Below, piece after piece: positions 34,435-44,632 of a DNA stretch of 57,172 nucleotides. Both the position numbers and the translations under genes were made by a program. Position 1 is the first letter of the stretch, and every line of letters begins with the position of its first letter. The DNA comes from Cylindrodendrum hubeiense (taxonomy: Eukaryota > Ascomycota > Sordariomycetes > Hypocreales > Nectriaceae), in the NCBI GenBank assembly GCA_014621425.1, contig JAANBB010000256.1:1-57172 (forward strand), given 5' to 3'. Below the pieces are notes generated by a model that saw nothing but the letters and a program-made list of their open reading frames with translations, had not been told where the DNA came from and made no database searches.

Positions 34435-36159
34435 TTAACGCGTCTTTGTACGCCTCGCAGGGCTGCCATCAGAATCCGACTCACTCAGAGCAACTAAGTC
34501 ACCCGATGCCGCGGCCTTTGCGTTGCGGATCTCCCAATCAAACTCCTTGAGGCCGCGGATCTCCCAAGAGAAGAAGAGCAACGAGAGGAGCCCATCCACC
34601 ACGCCAGCGACTAAGCCTAGGCTGCTGACGAGCATCAGGATAAAGGCAACGAAGTTGGCGGGGCTGAACCAGACGCCGACCAAGCAGGCGACCCAGACAA
34701 ACAGGGCAATGAAGAAGTGGACACCTCGCCAGTAGCGCTGGCGGACCTCGCGGAGGGAGTACTTGTGGATCATGGCGAGGATCTCATCGTAGACGACCAT
34801 AGGGAGAGGTTCGTCGTCGGGGTTATGGAATAGCTGCTGATCCGGATCGGAGGGTAGCGCCCTAGGGACGGAGCGGATGCTACTGGCCGGGCTGCTGTTG
34901 GCCAGGTAGGCACCCGTTTTAAGGGCGGTGGAGGGGGTTTCGGATCGAGCGTACGCCGGTGCGGTCAATGACGAAGGAGTGTGCCGAGTGAGGGTTGCGC
35001 GAACAGCGAAGTGGTCCGAGAGGGAGACGTGAAGGTCTGGGTGGCGCTCTGTGAGAGCAACAATTGCCGTCTTGATAACCCAGCCGGGGGTTGTGGGCGG
35101 AGCGTCCGGATCGACGCCAGTGGAGGCAAAGATATAATCGAGGCGTTTGCCTCGAGGATCTATCGCATCTGGAGGCACATCGTAAGGCTTACCAGCTTTC
35201 AGAAGGTTCTGCTGATTCTTGGTCCAGCGCCAGGTGTTGTAGACAGAGTCACTGGTGGCGCCGTTTTCGAGGAGGTTGTAGTCGGCGGTGGGGATGGGCC
35301 TGTGACGAGACTTCTCGGCGGAATGGTGGGCGGGACCAAGAGAGCTGTTCGGGTGGAGGACGCGCCAAACGTCGCGGACTGGAGCGTGGGCGGTGATGAG
35401 GCGGTGGGCGAGGGAGAGAGGCAGCATATTGAAGTCGCCCATGGCTACGACGAGGTGGCCACGCTCAGCGGCGCCGCGGAGGAGCTTAGACATTTCCCAT
35501 GCCTGGGCGGTGCGGTGACAGATGTACGAGTCGTTGGGCTCGCTCTCGTAGGGTGCGTGGGTCTGAGAGGGGAGTTAGAACTGGTCTGTACCATGGACAG
35601 TGGCCAAGAACAGCTTGGTTAAGCTGTCTCGGAGACAAACATAAAGGGCTGGACCTGGACTTACATGTGTGTTGAAGACCTCAATGACGTCCTTCCTCCG
35701 TGACCCGAACCGAATCTTGGCACATGCAACACCCTTGCCTACGTACCAATCCCCCCGCCAGAAGGCCGTGGGACGGCCATTGAGAGTATATTTGAACATG
35801 GTGCTCTCTTCGATGGGCCAGCGGCTCAGGATAGCGAGGCCGCCGCCAAAGGCGCCACTGTGGTAGAACTTGCCATAGGGAAGGATCTGGCGGGTATGGC
35901 GACGGATGGCGCGGTAGTCGTCCTGAGTCCAGCACTCCTGGAGGGCGACAATGTGAGGGGCAGGGGCGAGGAGGGCAAGCTGGCGACCAATCTCGTCAAG
36001 ACGGGGGGTGCGGAGGGCAGAGATGTGCAGAAGGCCCCAGCAGTTGAGGGTAAGGAGGTTGAGCTCGGTGGGGAGGGCGTCTTCATCGTCGGGGACGGCG
36101 GTGTTGCTGGTGGGAGACGGGATGGTATTGTTGGTGGCAGCGTCGGCGGCGACGACCAT
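34435..36159 (-). CDS. ISC1: Inositol phosphosphingolipid phospholipase C
   Basis: Two exons, 36159-35665 and 35562-34435, give 540 aa; the 102-bp intron has donor GTAAGT and joins VFNTH to THAPYESEPND. It belongs to the Mg-dependent neutral sphingomyelinase / exonuclease-endonuclease-phosphatase fold: NLLTLNCWGL, VALQECW (metal-binding Glu), FGGGLAILSRWP, VFNTHTHAPY, AMGDFNMLP, RLDYIFAS and the catalytic SDHFAV. Two adjacent C-terminal membrane helices (VHFFIALFVWVACLVGVWF and FVAFILMLVSSLGLVAGV) are as in yeast Isc1. Known role: cleavage of inositol phosphosphingolipids to ceramide at ER and mitochondrial membranes, linked to stress and division. An alternative upstream ATG at 36264 would add 35 Pro-rich residues. 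It is convergent with the kinase gene, 239 bp apart. Confidence 0.93.
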
Positions 36160-36482
36160 GGCGGCGGTGGTATACAGCACCAGAGGCGCTGGCGGTGGTA
36201 GGACAGTTTGGAGAAAGTCGAGCCTTTGATTGCTGAATGGGAGTGGCCGTGGATGTGGGAGCAACAGTGAAAGCGACAGTGACAGTGCGAGTGGGCCGAG
36301 AATCGGATCGGATCGCGAGTCAATGACGCGATTGAGTTGCGAGAGTGAGGGAGGCGATGGATCCGGAGGGGGATCGATGGAGTATCGCGGTCAAGGGAAG
36401 GGGACGGGTAGAATTAATGGCACGTATAGGACTCCTCAGCCGGGTACGACACGTGGGAGAAAAAGAAAGCAGCCAAATTAAA

Positions 36483-36518
36483 GGAGCGTGAGGAGCGTGA
36501 GGTGCGTGAGGTGCGTGA
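36483..36518. repeat. 9-bp tandem repeat
   Basis: Four copies of GGWGCGTGA: two with A and two with T at the third base. Confidence 0.85.
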
Positions 36519-36965
36519 CGGTGTGTGAGAGTGAAGTTGTGAAAAAGCAACTTGACGGGTTTCCCCTGGAGCCATCGTTCCTACTACCTTCCCACCCATG
36601 TCGTCGTTAAGATGACGGCAAGGTACACCGAGGCCCGCACCTTCCTGGCGTAACCCCAAATCCACAATCGCGAACGTCCTTGCCACAACTAGCCGAAGCT
36701 AACTGCTATCGTGCTGTGCCACGGTATTGGTGGAGCCAAACTCTCTGCCGACTAATTTTAGTGGTAATTAGCAGGTCATAGTGAGCAGACCGCTTTTGCG
36801 GTTGGCTGATGAGTTGCGATTCAGTCGCGCCATGACGACTTTCATGTGAAATGCCATCGAATGCCCTCGCTGGGTAAGGGCGCGGGCGCATGTCTTCTCA
36901 GTAATGAATGGGCTCGTTACGTCTATATTACGTGCTGGGAGACGACATGAGGGCTGCAGCTTCAA

Positions 36966-37054
36966 CTACCTTACCTACCTAGGTACTGGTTCCAACAAAT
37001 GTATAGTTACATACCTAGGTAGGTACCTACTTACCAAGGCACCTAGGTACCTAG
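36966..37054. repeat. ACCTAGGT/TACC satellite tract
   Basis: Two blocks of TACC, ACCT and palindromic ACCTAGGT units flank a 23-bp AT-rich spacer. It is the largest of several such tracts in this window. The blocks could fold back on each other because the unit is palindromic. Confidence 0.75.
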
Positions 37055-37947
37055 TACAGCCAGGGCCTCCTTGATTTTCCCAACGTGCGGCGGCAGAAGC
37101 TATCGATGGCAAGGTATATCCGCCGTGTCGTCACAATCCTTGGTGTTGAGGTATACAGACCCCTACCTATCTTGTCTTGCCTTCTCCTCCTACTACCTTT
37201 ATGATTGATCGCAGCGAAACCCACTTCGCCGCTTATCAGCTATTAAGCCCTCCCCACCATGCCCCAAAAAATAGCTGCCAAGCTCCTCTTATTAAAGCTT
37301 CGGGAGAGCTGCGTCAAGCTACGTCAAGCTGCTGGCTGTCGCATTTGTTGCTCTACCGACAAGTCACTCCCCCCCTTATTCTGGCCCCCTCCCATCCAAT
37401 CCTATCCACCCTCTGAGGTTCAAGTGGGGAGGGATCAACGTCGAGTATCAAGACCAGTCCTCACATTTACACCGTTTGATCCCCCTCTATTCAGCCCGTA
37501 TGCACGCAATGACACTTACACCGTACGTCGTCATTGGCAGCGCCCACAGCCCCTCCTCATCGTCCATCCCGATGGCTGGCTGACCTGCTACGTTGGGGTG
37601 GGCGGACTGCCACTGTCTCGCCTCCCGCCTCTCGCCTCTTATCGAGCTTCCAACGGGAAATCGGCAATTGTATGGGGCTGTCCTCTGATCAGTCGATGTA
37701 GGCGAGGGTAGCTCAGGTAGGTAGGTGTGTAGCATGCAGCATGTAGTCAGGTACTCGGGTACTCGGGTTGGTAGTATGATGGTAGCATGATTCGCGGTCC
37801 ATATATATCAAGTCTTACATCTCCGTCACTTGCTTCCTCTCATTTGCTTCCTTTCATTCGAAACCACTACTCATCGCAGCGTCAATATTGTACAATCCGT
37901 GATATCATCCCACTATTCGCAAACCTTGACTCATTAATACCGTCACC

Positions 37948-38733
37948 ATGCCGTCTCCCATCGAATTCCTCCTCATCAAGTTCAAGCCCGTCTTCGTCTC
38001 CGACCCTTCCGCCCCGCCCGCCGTCTTCTCATCCGTTGTCTCTCAGCTCAAGGCCGTCCCCGGCGTCACCACTCTTTACCTAGGCCAGCCGATTGAGAAG
38101 CCTGGCACCTGGGTCCTCGGTACCCGCTGGGAATCTCGAGATAAGTACGAAGCCTTCATCGCCTCCTCGGCCTCCACCGACTTCCACGCCGCACTGCGCG
38201 CCCTCCTCGACCAGAGCCCTATCATCAACCCCATTGCCGACTACACCCACGACGTCGATGGCGCACTCAACGCCCCGTGCACCGAGTTCTGTACCTGCTG
38301 GGGCGTCGATGAGAGCTTCCACGAGGAGCGTATGCACCCCTTTGCCGATCCTCTCGACGCCGCGGGCCTGAAGGGTTTCTACGGCATGGCTAGGGGCACC
38401 TTCGTCCAACCCGCCCACGAGGATCCCTCGGTTATCCCGGGCATTGCCTCAAGAATTCTGCTTGGCTGGGATAGCAAAGAGGTTCATATGAGCTACAAGG
38501 ACGTTGGAAGCGGTAAGCCAATACCGTCCTCGGCTTCTTCGCCGAGCCGTCCCGCTATTGCTCCCTGTAGCGTTGATCTGACACTAGCATAGTTATTGAC
38601 GATAATGTTCACCTCATCATGGATCGCCGGAAGGAGCTTGAGATGGTAAGACCTATGGCGCCTCGCCGTCCGTCCACTCGTCCAGCCATGTCTAACCACT
38701 ATACAGTACCACGTCCCTCTTCAAAAGCTGTAA
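37948..38733 (+). CDS. Dimeric alpha/beta-barrel (ABM-like) protein
   Basis: Three exons: 37948-38512, 38593-38645 and 38707-38733, 214 aa; introns 80 and 61 bp, both with GTAAG donors. The last exon encodes only YHVPLQKL and the stop. Residues 1-95 read as a ferredoxin-like ABM/Dabb barrel half (PIEFLLIKFKPVF...VVSQLKAVPGVTTLYLGQPIE...GTRWESRDKYEAFIASSAS). Residues 100-214 may form a second similar half (EERMHPFADPL...GFYGMARGTFVQ...LLGWDSKEVHMSYKD). Such proteins are small cytosolic oxygenase-like or stress-response proteins, often near secondary-metabolism genes; there is none here. Function unknown. The exon chain gives a length divisible by three and a sensible C-terminus, which supports it. 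Confidence 0.75.
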
Positions 38734-39352
38734 GTGAGGTGACTGTAAACGAGGCCTTGTTATCTTTAGGTCGGCCGGTTACAACAAGACGCGTATAAAG
38801 ATGTAGAGAGCGGAGGTCCTAGGACATATCAGCTGCCTCTGTTGGATGCCTTCACACATAAATCAGATTAGTTGAGTCAATCGTTCACCGAGACACGCAG
38901 TCAAGTTGCCACAAGCTACATCAAAATGAAGAAGAAAAAGAATCAAATGCGCCATTATAATCGAGTACCTTGGGAGCTGTCAATTGTTACAACGCGGCTC
39001 CCTGCTCCAACCAAACAATTTCACTCTCGCCAGCTCGTCCCAGTCGATGAAATGCGAATTTCCCATCCTGTTACACCTGTCTATGCCATTCCCACCGCTC
39101 AAGACCCATCCCTTGGAGCTGCAACTTGGAAGACGGGACTTGGCGTCCATTCAACCATCGCACATCCACCAGGCTGTTGACGAGGTACTGAAAGACTTGT
39201 GCAACAACAATTCTTTCCTTGTCTTCTCCCACATAGATGAATAGATGGTCACCAACCCCCTTTTTTTGTCCATACTGTAAACACCTCGCCGTCGAGATAA
39301 TGCACTCCGCAGAGCGCCCGGAATATCGTCGTCGTCGTTGTCGTCGTCAAAA
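38734..39352. other. Intergenic, convergent 3' flanks
   Basis: 3' flanks of the alpha/beta-barrel and triple-KH genes. A GTC-rich run (39321-39349) lies just beyond the KH stop. No gene is seen. Confidence 0.65.
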
Positions 39353-40886
39353 TTAGATGCGATGTTTCTCCGATTCTGTTAAAAGGGCGAATGCGTTAGA
39401 ATCTCAGTTACTGCCGGTTTTGTTTTGCACCTCACCAAGTCGAGAGTAGAGCATGTATAGCGCCATGCGGTTGGCCTCCTCTGTTCCGGTAATAGTAACC
39501 AACCGCTCGTTGCTGTTGTCCTGCGGCTCGTTAATCTTGATCACGCTGTTGCTCATCTGGCGTATCTCGTTGATCTTCTGTCCACCCTTGCCAATAATGG
39601 CACCGACCATGTCATTGGGGATGTAGATCTGCTGCGTAATCGGGCCTCCGGGAACCGCCCCGGTCATGGGCTGCGCCTGAGGGGCGCCGCCGTGGGGCTG
39701 AGGACCGGCGTGCGGTGCCATGTGAGGCTGGATGTGAGGGGCGGCACCATATGCTGCTCCTTGCGCACCATACTGCATGGGCATCACGGGGTTTCCCTGA
39801 GCTGCCGGGTGAGGATACTGCTGGGGGTAAGGCGCAGGCGGCATGTGATGAGGGCGACGCTCGCTGTGGCGACCGTAGTTCTCGCCTCGGCCGTAGTGTC
39901 CAGACGCGGGCTGGGGGCAGTAAGGGACAACCTGCATGCCTCCGGGGATGGAACCAGCGGGGGCGCCGCTTCGGGTCGCGTATGCGGAAGCGGCAGGACC
40001 GCCGAATCTATCGTTGAGCTGCTCCAGCAGGGTGCTGCCGACATAGTAAGTGGCGATGTGGACGGCGTCTGCGACACCCATGACCACCAAGGAACGTTCA
40101 CTAGACATGGGAAGGCAGGAGTCGGACGCATTCAGGCGCGCACCTGAGGCTTCTTGGATCTCGCGGATGCGCGCTCCACCCTTGCCAATGATGGAACCGA
40201 TCAGGATGTGAGGGATAAGAAGACGCAGGGGATAGGTCTTGGAGGACGCGGTCGAGGGCTCGCTCAGGGGCTCATTGTTAAGGGTTCGAATGATCAAACC
40301 AAAGGCCTTGGGAATAATTAGTACGTCGAGAGGGAACACCTAGCTTTGTAAAAAGGGGACCTACCTTGGCCACAGCGTCTACTATTCCGCTGACGGTTAG
40401 AATACGCTCGACAGCCCCCTTCTGGTAGTCGCTGACAGTGCACTTGGCGTTGGAGAGCTTCCGGATGTTGGAGACGTTCTCGCCTCCCTTTCCAATAACG
40501 GTCGCTGCTTCCGGGCTAGAGATGACAGCTCGGATATGGATCCAGGAGGTTTCGTCGTGGGCCGCAGCAGAGGTGACTGCGTTTGATGCCGAGGCGGCGA
40601 CAGTGGCGGCGGCGGCAGCTTTGATATCAGAAATCTCCTCAGTCGCCGGGGCGTCACCTTGCTCAGACTTGGTGCCGTTGGTCTTATCATCGCCATTCTG
40701 CTCTTGGCTATCGACGATGGGTTCGACGGCGGGAGCTTCAGGCACCTCCACATCGTCATCGTGGTTCATGACCTTGTCGAGCGCGGGTCGCTTGGCATCG
40801 GGCTGGTCGGTGGCGCGGGATGGAGAGGACGCCTCCTCGAGGGGGCGCTTGGCCGATTGGGTGGGCTGGGTAGGCGAAGCGGACAT
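39353..40886 (-). CDS. Triple-KH-domain RNA-binding protein (Rnc1/Hek2-like)
   Basis: Three exons: 40886-40365, 40306-39436 and 39375-39353, 471 aa; introns 58 and 60 bp. Three KH domains each have the GxxG loop: TVIGKGGENVSNI, GSIIGKGGARIREI and GAIIGKGGQKINEI. A Gly/Pro/His/Gln-rich linker separates KH2 and KH3. The acidic N-terminus carries a KRP-type basic patch. Related proteins (fission yeast Rnc1, yeast Hek2/Pbp2, animal PCBP/hnRNP K) bind C- or U-rich mRNA and regulate stability and translation. The last intron is supported by GTGAGG donor, TCTAAC branch and TTTTAACAG acceptor, and gives the end SRLESEKHRI. If retained, translation instead ends SRLGEVQNKTGSN at 39404. Start is the first ATG of the frame. 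Confidence 0.92.
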
Positions 40887-42401
40887 TTTGCTTGATGTAA
40901 ATGGATCACGGGCGGATATCTTGTTTCGTTTGAAACGATCTTTATTTCGTCTTATTTACACTCAGGGGGTTTTCGAAGGAAAACGTGCTGGTGTAGTGAC
41001 TTTGGATCGGTGGGATCGCGCTTCGGTGAAGTATTCGTGAAGTGACTGGTGTCGCGAGGGGCGCTGCCCAGAGAGTGACGGAGTGACGGGTTGAGTGGAA
41101 GGAGAAGGTGATCTCAAGGGTAATCCTTTCTCGGGCTCAGGGCGGGCTCCAGAAGTCTTGCAACGGGGGTCGAAATGGCAGTGCCCGGAAGATTTCCCAG
41201 ACGGTGGGCGGGAAGGAAAGGGCGGAGATGATGGTTTGTGATGAAGAAGTTGAGTGGTTGAGGAGAGGTGAAGCGATTATCGATACTGGGACAGAGGTCT
41301 GAAAAGCAGAAAGGAAGAGGCAAGTGCTCAGCTCAAACCTTGTGACCACGGATTCCTGGGTGTCGCAAACGGCTCCGATCAGCTGGGACGGGCGAATAAG
41401 AGGCCTTTGTCGCGTCGCAAGTCGCTGGCCACAATGTGGGAAGACGGGAGAGCGGAGGGAGGAGCGCGTTTCGAGGGTCGCTGTACCGGGTCTGGTGGTT
41501 GCTGTCGCGCGCAGGGAGGGGGCAGACAAGGCAGGAACAAGGAGGCGGCCAATGCGAAGGAAGCAAGAAAGAAGGAAGAAAAAGGGCTCAGGACCAGTCT
41601 ACGATAGTCGCTGGGAGTGGGAAAGATGAGAAACCTCAGCGGCCGAATGAAAGGGGGGGTGGGAGATGACCAGAGTCGGGAGTCGGGGGGGAAGTTTGGG
41701 AGAAGGATCGGGAGAAGCTGCTGAAACGACTTCACCATGAGATGTTAGATGTGCTGGCAAGTCACGTGGACGGCTCTCCCGTCGTGGTCGGAGCATTAGC
41801 ACAGTGCGGTGAATATAACTGGGCCCGTCTGGGGAAGCCGCCCGGGAGCGCAGCTTTTAGTTACCGACCTTCGGGAGCCGTCTTGGGGATTCTGGGGAGT
41901 ACGTACCTGCCCCAGCAGTCAGGCCTACTCCCTGTAATCAAATGCTACCGTGCGAGTTACAGTGCGTGCATTTCGCCACACCCACCATACTCACCACAGG
42001 AGCGCGCGAGAGCCCTGGACGCTCATCAAGGCATACGCGTGTCACGCACTTTCGAAGCCTCACCTGTATCAGATCCTGCACAATTGAGATACCGACCGCA
42101 GCGGGCGCCGAATATTCCCGGTGACTCTTCTGCTTCGAATCCGAGTCGCTGATCAGCGAGGCTCGCCCACCCCGCGAAAGCGCAATTGTCGCATCTAGAT
42201 TCACCTGCCTGTCCAGCGCATCGCGCATCTGTCGGCACTGGCCGTGCATGACTGAGTACAGTTGGCGTTCGGCGCGAAGCATTGGCCCACTGCATCCCGG
42301 GCATTGAAAGCCATCGACGGCCATATTAAACAGTTCTGCGACTCAGCCCGAGTCCTTTCCGGTTTACGAAATAGCGCCTGTGGAGCTCGCTTTGCCGGAG
42401 A
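40887..42401. other. Divergent promoter, KH protein / coiled-coil gene
   Basis: 1.5 kb with no recognisable gene. G-rich plus strand at 41400-41720 gives Arg/Gly-rich chance frames. An ACGCGT element is at 42035-42040. Confidence 0.65.
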
Positions 42402-43439
42402 ATGAATGAGAGGTCGCAGGGCGCTGAGGCGCAGCTATACACGGCCAATCTCGACCACACGTTGAAGGAGCTGCAGAAGAAGGTTCGAGAATATGAGAAT
42501 GAGTTGCAAAAGGTAAGCCGCCTCTCATACCAAAGCCCTGTCGTCGGACGCTGATCAGGGAGTAGCTCCGAACGAGCCAAGTTGAGCTTCCTCAGTCTGT
42601 CGCAGGACAGGCTCAAGTGATCAAAACGGCCCTGGATGAAGTCACAGACTCGGAGCCTTTTTTGCCGTTCCCAGGATCCCTCCTACCGGCCTTGCTAGCT
42701 TTGCGCAAAACACATCAGACGATCCAAGAGTCCAGGGCCTATCTTGCGTCGCATCGCACTGGTCATGAGCAAATTACGCGCCAGTTGGAGGCGCATCAGG
42801 CCAGATTAAAAGATCAAAATCTTCTCAAGGATGCTCTTGAAGCGCGAGTTCAGTCCCTACGCAATGAACTCGAGGTCAATGCCGACGTGACTCCAGAGGC
42901 TGGGGCGCGAGAGCACCTCCAGGAGCTGAAGGAGAAAAAAAAAGACCTACGATCAAGAAACATCAAAGCTCATGAAGGTACTGCTTGGGTTCATCAATGA
43001 TAACCTCGCACCAATGCTTGCCGCGGAGGAGCTCGGTGGTCCCGTTGTGGGTGATCTCATGGATATTGAGAGCGATGATCTCGCGGCCGGCTTCAACTCG
43101 CAAGGAAAGCTGAAAAAGGCGACAGATGGCGCAGGCAATGATGACAAGCGACAGCGGCGAATCGATGAAATCTGGGGCCAGGCTGGTAACGGCGAGCAGG
43201 ACGAGAGTGTTGGACCCCAGGACGAGGTTGTTGGTGCTAGTGCGGAGATGAAGCAGCTCACGGAGGAGCTTCTCAACACGCTCTCCGAGGCGAAGGGCAA
43301 CACCGAGGCGTCATATGTCCAATTACCAAGAGAATCAGCCGCGGCCCGGTTTCTTGTGCGATCCAAGGTGGCATTGTTCCACCCCAAAGATGCGACAAGG
43401 CTCAGGCTCGTTGACTTTGGAAGGGAGTTGGAGGCATAG
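42402..43439 (+). CDS. Coiled-coil protein, possibly kinetochore (CENP-K/Sim4-like), with frameshift at A9
   Basis: Exons 42402-42512 and 42566-43439; the 53-bp intron has donor GTAAGC. Exon 2 is in one frame to ELKEKKK (about 42950) and in the next from TYDQETSKLMKVLLGFINDNLAPML to the stop. The change falls in a run of nine A residues (42945-42953); with eight A the frame is continuous and the protein is 327 aa. The N-terminal half is coiled coil (LKELQKKVREYENELQKLR, later LEAHQARLKDQNLLKDALEARVQSL), then a globular C-terminal part ending RFLVRSKVALFHPKDATRLRLVDFGRELE. I am unsure of the family: the pattern recalls fungal inner-kinetochore subunits of CENP-K/Sim4 type, but I cannot confirm it. 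A sequencing error in the homopolymer is likely; transcriptional slippage is possible. Confidence 0.7.
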
Positions 43440-43819
43440 AATCGCGTGCGCGGGAATCTAGCACCAAGTACGACATACTGGATGCTGGTAATCTACTCAC
43501 CCGACAGGCTGAGAGCGCCGCACTGCTCTGTTTGTAATTTAGTCTTGACATTGCGTTTCCAACAGGTCACGTTTCCCTCTCCCCGATTCATTTCATCCTT
43601 CATGCCCTAGTTTAAGTACCAACCCCCGATTACCAGGAGAGTCTCGCAATGCTGAAGAAGCAAGCACTTAATCCTAAGCTTCCCCATTGGCCAATTCACA
43701 CACGCGTCGCCGCCCCTCGCGTCGCGTCCCCACGAAGCCGGTCAACCTCCTCCTTCTCTTTATTCAAGCCCAGTTTTGACACACCGCTCCTCTTCATCCA
43801 CCAATTCTCCTTCATCAAC
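43440..43819. promoter_or_regulatory. dUTPase promoter with CCAAT and MCB-like sites
   Basis: Back-to-back ATTGG/CCAAT (43686-43695) and ACGCGT (43702-43707) lie 113-134 bp before the dUTPase ATG. A further GCGTCGCG is at 43719-43726. No other gene is seen. Confidence 0.5.
43702..43707. promoter_or_regulatory. MCB-like ACGCGT upstream of dUTPase
   Basis: ACGCGT 113 bp before the ATG, next to a CCAAT box. dUTPase is a common G1/S gene. Confidence 0.4.
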
Positions 43820-44390
43820 ATGTCTGCCGCCCCTGAGTCCAACAACACCACCATTTCTTCGCCTCCCGCCAAGCGCATTAAGACCGCCGCCACCATGGAG
43901 CCTATCCCTCTGCAGATCAAGAAGCTCTCCGAGAAGGGCCGCCTGCCTACTCGCGGCAGCGCCTTTGCGGCTGGCTACGATATCTACGCCGCCCGCGACA
44001 CCACCATCCCCGCCCGTGGCAAGGCTCTTGTCGACACCGACATTAGCATGGCCATCCCTGAGGGAACCTGTAAGTTCTACTTTATATCGCCATGCCCATG
44101 CAGGTGACAGGACGCTAACCTGGATTCCAGACGGTCGCATTGCCCCCCGCTCCGGCCTTGCGTCTAAGAATTTCATTGACACCGGTGCCGGTGTCATTGA
44201 CGCCGATTACCGCGGTCAGGTCAAGGTGTTGCTTTTTAACCACGCCGAGTCCGACTTTGAGATTAAGGAGGGCGACCGCATCGCACAGCTCATTCTTGAG
44301 CGCATCTACACCCCCGAGGTTGTCGAGGTCCAGGAATTGGCTGACAGCGTGCGCGGCGCCGGCGGCTTTGGCAGCACTGGCCTAGCATAA
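43820..44390 (+). CDS. DUT1: dUTP diphosphatase (dUTPase)
   Basis: Two exons, 43820-44069 and 44131-44390, give 169 aa; the 61-bp intron (GTAAGT donor) splits the Tyr codon of EGTYGRIAP. All five trimeric dUTPase motifs are intact: [31 protein letters not shown] (with catalytic Asp), [12 protein letters not shown] and [10 protein letters not shown]. It hydrolyses dUTP to dUMP, keeping uracil out of DNA and feeding dTMP synthesis. The short N-terminus contains PAKRIKT, a possible nuclear localisation signal. The frame is open upstream to an ATG at 43649, which would add 57 residues rich in Arg/Ser and nearly free of acids, like a mitochondrial presequence. The CCAAT and ACGCGT sites lie inside that extension, so the start at 43820 is preferred. 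Convergent with pyridoxal kinase. Confidence 0.96.
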
Positions 44391-44632
44391 GGGATCCTAT
44401 ATTAATTTTATGAGTCAATGAACGAGCTGGTGTTGTCTACGGGAATCTACTAGACTTTGGCTTCAGGAGGTGGACAAAAAGGAACACGGAACAGGGGGGT
44501 AGGAGAACAACGATAGATCAATAAACAGGGACGTAAGCACAACGCCGTTCCTTCTTTTCTTCCATGCGCGTCTATTTCATCTTTGTCTATGACCATGGCC
44601 GGAGCCGTCTTCTATCCTCCATGCATGTTCAC

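Larger units (their letters stand above)
36160..37947. other. Divergent promoter region, ISC1 / alpha-beta barrel gene
   Basis: No gene is seen across 1.8 kb. It contains a 9-bp tandem repeat (36483-36518) and the largest ACCTAGGT tract (36966-37054). The 3' end leads into a promoter with a TATATAT stretch at 37800-37807. Confidence 0.65.
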
